A DNA stretch of 8,663 nucleotides from an uncultured Collinsella sp. (GTDB lineage Bacteria > Actinomycetota > Coriobacteriia > Coriobacteriales > Coriobacteriaceae): contig CATXXF010000062.1 in NCBI GenBank assembly GCA_958403395.1, positions 1 through 8,663 on the forward strand. The letters run 5' to 3'. The position numbers and the translations under genes are program-made. Of this stretch, positions 5,876 to 8,663 are shown piece after piece (position 1 is the stretch's first letter; every line of letters begins with the position of its first letter). Below the pieces are notes generated by a model. It made no database searches and was not told where the DNA came from. It saw only the letters and a list, made by a program, of their open reading frames with translations.

Positions 5876-6895
5876 ATGAGTGAATCGACTGCGGTGGAGG
5901 CGCCGGCGGCAAAGGAGCCGTTCTTTAAGATGTCCTCCATCCCGGGTGCCAATATTTTGGTGCCGCTTTTGCTGGGCTGCCTGCTCAACACGCTATTCCC
6001 CGACCTGTTCAAAACGCTCGGCAGCTTTACGCTTGGCATGACCCAGCAGGGTGCAGGTCCGCTCGTGGGCGCATTTTTGCTCATCGTCGGCACGACGATT
6101 TCGTTTAAGAGTGCTCCTGCCGCCGCTGCCCGCGGCGCCATCATCATCGCCGTCAAGCAGATCGTGGTCGTTGCCGTGTCGCTGCTCATCCTTTATGTGT
6201 TCAACGACAACCTGTTTGGCATCTCTGCCATGGTGATGCTGGCGGCTTGCACCGGCGCCAACAACGCTATGTACGCTGGTCTGATGGGCACCATGGGCAA
6301 TGAGGCCGAGCGTGGCGCCGTCGCCATCACCACGCTCGTTGTCGGCCCTCCGGTCACGATGATTGTCCTTGGCGCCGCCGGTCAGGCTCCGATTGGCTGG
6401 TCGCTCGTGGGCGCCATCCTTCCGATTGTCGTTGGCATTATCCTGGGCAACCTGTTCCCCAGCTTTAAGAAGATGATGGCACCGGCACTTTCCGCCATCA
6501 TCGTGCTCGTCTTCTTTGCCATGGGCTCGACCATGACCTTTGGCCAGCTCATTAATGGCGGTCTCCCCGGTATTCTGCTCGGCGTGATCTGCTCGGTGGT
6601 CTTTGCAATTCCCGTTATCGCGGTCGATAAGCTCACGGGCGGTACGGGTGTCGCAGGTGCGGCCATTTCGAGCTGCGCCGGAGCCAATGTGGCCACGCCT
6701 GCTGCCATGGCAAGCGTCAACGAGGCCTTGTACGGCGGTGCGGTGCTCGCGACGGCCACGGCACAGGTTGCTGCCTGCGCTATCGTGACGGCTATTTTGA
6801 CCCCGCTGGTCACCAGCTGGTGCTACAAGCATTTTGAGGGCCAGGGCAACGGCGATAGCAAGGCAACGACCGACAAGGCCGCCGCAGCCGCCTAA
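5876..6895 (+). CDS. kdgT: 2-keto-3-deoxygluconate permease (KdgT family)
   Basis: A 339-aa, very hydrophobic inner-membrane protein with about ten helices, close to the 327 aa of E. coli KdgT. Family members import 2-keto-3-deoxygluconate, and perhaps related uronate products, by proton symport. Recognisable stretches are GANILVPLLLGCLLNTLFP (24-42), the ACTGANNAMYAGLMGTMGN core (124-142), VVGPPVTMIVLGAAG (155-169), GIILGNLFP (187-195) and SSCAGANVATPAA (265-277). The tails are hydrophilic and Ala-rich (1-18, 320-339). The start is ATG at 5876, with a near-ideal AAAGGAGA 5-6 nt upstream; an in-frame ATG at 5855 is rejected because it precedes that site. It sits behind the reductase gene and its terminator, and ahead of a strong hairpin. 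No kdgK, kdgA or kduI is present in the window, so the rest of the pathway must lie elsewhere. Confidence 0.88.
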   Translation: MSESTAVEAPAAKEPFFKMSSIPGANILVPLLLGCLLNTLFPDLFKTLGSFTLGMTQQGAGPLVGAFLLIVGTTISFKSAPAAAARGAIIIAVKQIVVVAVSLLILYVFNDNLFGISAMVMLAACTGANNAMYAGLMGTMGNEAERGAVAITTLVVGPPVTMIVLGAAGQAPIGWSLVGAILPIVVGIILGNLFPSFKKMMAPALSAIIVLVFFAMGSTMTFGQLINGGLPGILLGVICSVVFAIPVIAVDKLTGGTGVAGAAISSCAGANVATPAAMASVNEALYGGAVLATATAQVAACAIVTAILTPLVTSWCYKHFEGQGNGDSKATTDKAAAAA

Positions 6896-6933
6896 TGCCA
6901 AGCGGCAATCAAAGCTAAAAACTAGCTACGCCA

Positions 6934-6979
6934 CAGGGCGGCCACGGGGGATCCCGTGGCCGCCCTGCAGTTTCTGTAG
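6934..6979 (+). terminator. Strong terminator hairpin after kdgT
   Basis: CAGGGCGGCCACGGG (6934-6948) and CCCGTGGCCGCCCTG (6953-6967) form a perfect 15-bp stem with a GGAT loop, starting 39 bp after the kdgT stop. The tail is only moderately T-rich (TTTCTGT at 6971-6977), so the strength rests mainly on the GC stem. An A-run at 6917-6921 sits on the left flank, but 12 bp from the stem, so use as a terminator for leftward transcription is weaker. Confidence 0.75.
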
Positions 6980-7361
6980 GGTCTCTGGGACACTTTACCC
7001 TGCTAAAGCTGGCATAACAGCTAGAGCGAACGTCGTACAAAGGCAAGGAAAAATACCATACAAATCGGTGAACGGTAGTTGTTCGCGCTCGCATTTCCTG
7101 CGGATTTGTTAAAAACGTCCTAATGGTAGAAAAAAAGGAACATATAACAGCACTGATGAAGGGGGTGGCTATGTTATCCTTCTCAAACGGGTGAAATCTT
7201 GGGTTTTGGGTTGCAGTTCCAAGGTGGACAAACGTTTTTCCCTGTACCAACGTGTGGTGAAGAACGGAAGAAGCCGGTAGTGCAAGCCGATATTCAAGAA
7301 TTCAATAAGCAGCGGTGTGAGAGAGCGCCGCATTACACGTAACTAGGAGCGTGGTTACACA
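6980..7361 (+). promoter_or_regulatory. pflB: Long noncoding leader/promoter region of pflB
   Basis: This stretch of about 380 bp lies between the kdgT terminator and pflB and has no ORF that looks real. It contains two small hairpins (AGGGT 6978-6982 with ACCCT 6997-7001; AGCTG 7007-7011 with CAGCT 7018-7022). A TATAAC at 7143-7148 has no good -35. A short stem (GCGGTG 7312-7317 with CGCCGC 7326-7331) ends 30 nt before the start codon. A 7-codon ORF from 7171 (MLSFSNG) follows a GGGGGTGG stretch. The length fits a highly regulated fermentation gene with a long 5' leader, but I cannot name a binding site or an RNA family. Confidence 0.5.
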
Positions 7362-8663
7362 ATGCAGGAGGCATGGGAAGGCTTCAAGGAAGGCATTTGG
7401 ACGGGAGAGGTTGACGTCCGAGACTTCATCCAGAAGAACTACACCCCCTACGAGGGCGACGAGTCGTTCCTCGCCGGCCCGACCGAGCGTACCAAGGAGC
7501 TGTGGGGCGAGGTTCTCGACCTGCTGCTTAAGGAGCGCGAGCAGGGCGGTGTCCTCGATATGGACACCAAGACCGTTACGGGTATCGTGAGCCACCCCGC
7601 TGGCTACATCGATAACGCCCATCGCGAGAAGGAGACCATCGTCGGTCTCCAGACTGACAAGCCGCTCAAGCGCGCGCTGCACGTCAACGGCGGTATCCGC
7701 ATCGCTTGCCAGGCCGCTAGCCAGCACGGCTACAAGGTCGACGAGAACGTTGTCGAGCGCTACACCTTCGAGCGCAAGACTCACAACGCTGGCGTCTTCG
7801 ATGTCTACACCCCCGAGATGCGTGCTTGCCGCTCGGCTCACATCATCACCGGTCTGCCCGATGGCTATGGCCGCGGCCGCATCATCGGCGACTACCGTCG
7901 TGTTGCCCTGTACGGCGTCGACTACCTGATCAAGGACAAGGAGGCCCAGAAGGCTTCCACCCCGACGGTCATGACCGCCGACAACATCCGCGATCGTGAG
8001 GAGCTGCAGGAGCAGATCCGCGCCCTCGGCGAGCTCAAGATGATGGCCGAGACCTATGGTTTCGATATTTCCAACCCTGCTACCAACACGCAGGAGGCCA
8101 TCCAGTGGATGTACTTCGCCTACCTCGCTGCCGTCAAGGAGCAGAACGGCGCTGCTATGTCCATCGGCCGTACCTCTACGTTCATCGACATCTACGCCGA
8201 GCGCGACCTTGCCAACGGTACCTTCACCGAGGAGCAGATCCAGGAGTTCGTGGATCACTTCATCATGAAGCTTCGCATGGTCAAGTTTGCCCGTACCCCC
8301 GAGTATCAGGCCCTGTTTACCGGCGATCCGCAGTGGGTCACCGAGTCCATCGGCGGCATGGGTGTTGACGGCCGTACGCTCGTTACCAAGATGAGCTACC
8401 GCTACCTGCACACGCTCGAGAACATGGGCACCAGCCCCGAGCCCAACATGACCGTTCTGTGGTCGACCCGTCTGCCCGAGAACTTCAAGAAGTTCTGCGC
8501 CAAGACTTCCGTTGCCAGCTCCTCGATCCAGTACGAGAACGACGACCTCATGCGCGTCTATCACGGCGACGACTACGGCATTGCCTGCTGCGTGTCCTCC
8601 ATGCGCATCGGCAAGGAGATGCAGTTCTTCGGTGCCCGCGCCAACCTGGCCAAGTGCCTGCTG
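7362..8663 (+). CDS. pflB: Pyruvate formate-lyase (formate C-acetyltransferase), 5' part
   Basis: A 434-codon N-terminal part, open at the window edge; E. coli PflB is 760 aa, so about 57% is here. The cytoplasmic glycyl-radical enzyme converts pyruvate and CoA to formate and acetyl-CoA under anaerobic conditions. The N-terminal family motif VRDFIQKNYTPYEGDESFL (19-37) is clear. So are YGRGRIIGDYRR (169-180), DPQWVTESIGG (322-332) and YGIACCVSS (405-413), whose Cys409-Cys410 pair corresponds to catalytic Cys418-Cys419 of E. coli. The radical glycine near the C-terminus lies beyond the window, so activity cannot be fully judged. The start is ATG 7362: an in-frame TAG at 7344-7346 excludes anything earlier. 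The ribosome site TAGGAG (7344-7349) is 12 nt away, rather far. Unlike E. coli, no focA precedes it. An activase gene (pflA) is expected downstream. Confidence 0.96.
   Translation, partial: MQEAWEGFKEGIWTGEVDVRDFIQKNYTPYEGDESFLAGPTERTKELWGEVLDLLLKEREQGGVLDMDTKTVTGIVSHPAGYIDNAHREKETIVGLQTDKPLKRALHVNGGIRIACQAASQHGYKVDENVVERYTFERKTHNAGVFDVYTPEMRACRSAHIITGLPDGYGRGRIIGDYRRVALYGVDYLIKDKEAQKASTPTVMTADNIRDREELQEQIRALGELKMMAETYGFDISNPATNTQEAIQWMYFAYLAAVKEQNGAAMSIGRTSTFIDIYAERDLANGTFTEEQIQEFVDHFIMKLRMVKFARTPEYQALFTGDPQWVTESIGGMGVDGRTLVTKMSYRYLHTLENMGTSPEPNMTVLWSTRLPENFKKFCAKTSVASSSIQYENDDLMRVYHGDDYGIACCVSSMRIGKEMQFFGARANLAKCLL

Noticed and set aside
5993..6901. 302-aa minus-strand open frame
   Set aside because: Antisense shadow of kdgT; rich in His, Asp, Arg and Gly without recognisable structure.
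7106..7132. TTGTTA...TAGAAA as a pflB promoter or a Rex half-site
   Set aside because: Spacing is 15 bp with a weak -10, and the Rex-like TTGTTAA has no matching inverted half.
7366..7413. AGGAGG followed by ATG (7372) just inside pflB as an alternative start
   Set aside because: That ATG is out of the pflB frame and its frame closes at a TGA after 13 codons.
7302..8564. 420-aa minus-strand open frame
   Set aside because: It is the antisense shadow of pflB, which runs off the window end and has clear PFL motifs.

Overview
This is a GC-rich, gene-dense bacterial window with tight operons, strong AGGAG-type ribosome binding sites and a pyruvate formate-lyase gene, so the source ferments anaerobically. 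Codon use and gene mix suggest a high-GC gut anaerobe of the Coriobacteriia (Collinsella/Olsenella-like). That is inference from general resemblance; no rRNA or other taxonomic marker is present.

Left half (59-4727, minus strand): a three-gene operon read right to left. It encodes a MarR-family regulator, a 788-aa ABC exporter half-transporter with a large extracytoplasmic insert, and a 618-aa partner. The reading frames overlap at a GTGA junction and a TAATG junction, so the subunits are probably translated coupled. The nucleotide-binding motifs are complementary. The 788-aa subunit lacks the catalytic Glu and switch His but has a good signature motif. The 618-aa subunit has both residues but an altered signature. 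That is the pattern of a heterodimeric type IV exporter with one working and one degenerate ATP site. The likely job is drug, toxin or peptide/lipid export controlled by the MarR protein.

Middle (4728-5017): a 290-bp divergent regulatory region. It holds a 31-bp near-perfect palindrome, a LacI-type operator-like dyad, a further small dyad and a perfect TATAAT box facing right.

Right half (plus strand): a short-chain dehydrogenase/reductase (5018-5767), an intrinsic terminator, a KdgT-family 2-keto-3-deoxygluconate permease (5876-6895), a strong terminator hairpin, a long untranslated stretch of about 390 bp, and the first 434 codons of pflB (7362 to the window end, cut off). The reductase and permease look like a small uptake/conversion unit for a 2-keto-3-deoxy sugar acid from pectin or uronate breakdown. 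Catabolism of such acids yields pyruvate, the substrate of pyruvate formate-lyase, but nothing here shows co-regulation.

I see no mobile element, CRISPR array, tRNA or rRNA, and no convincing novel system. The most interesting items are the asymmetric ABC pair with its insert and the unexplained palindromes at 4795-4825 and 4879-4890.
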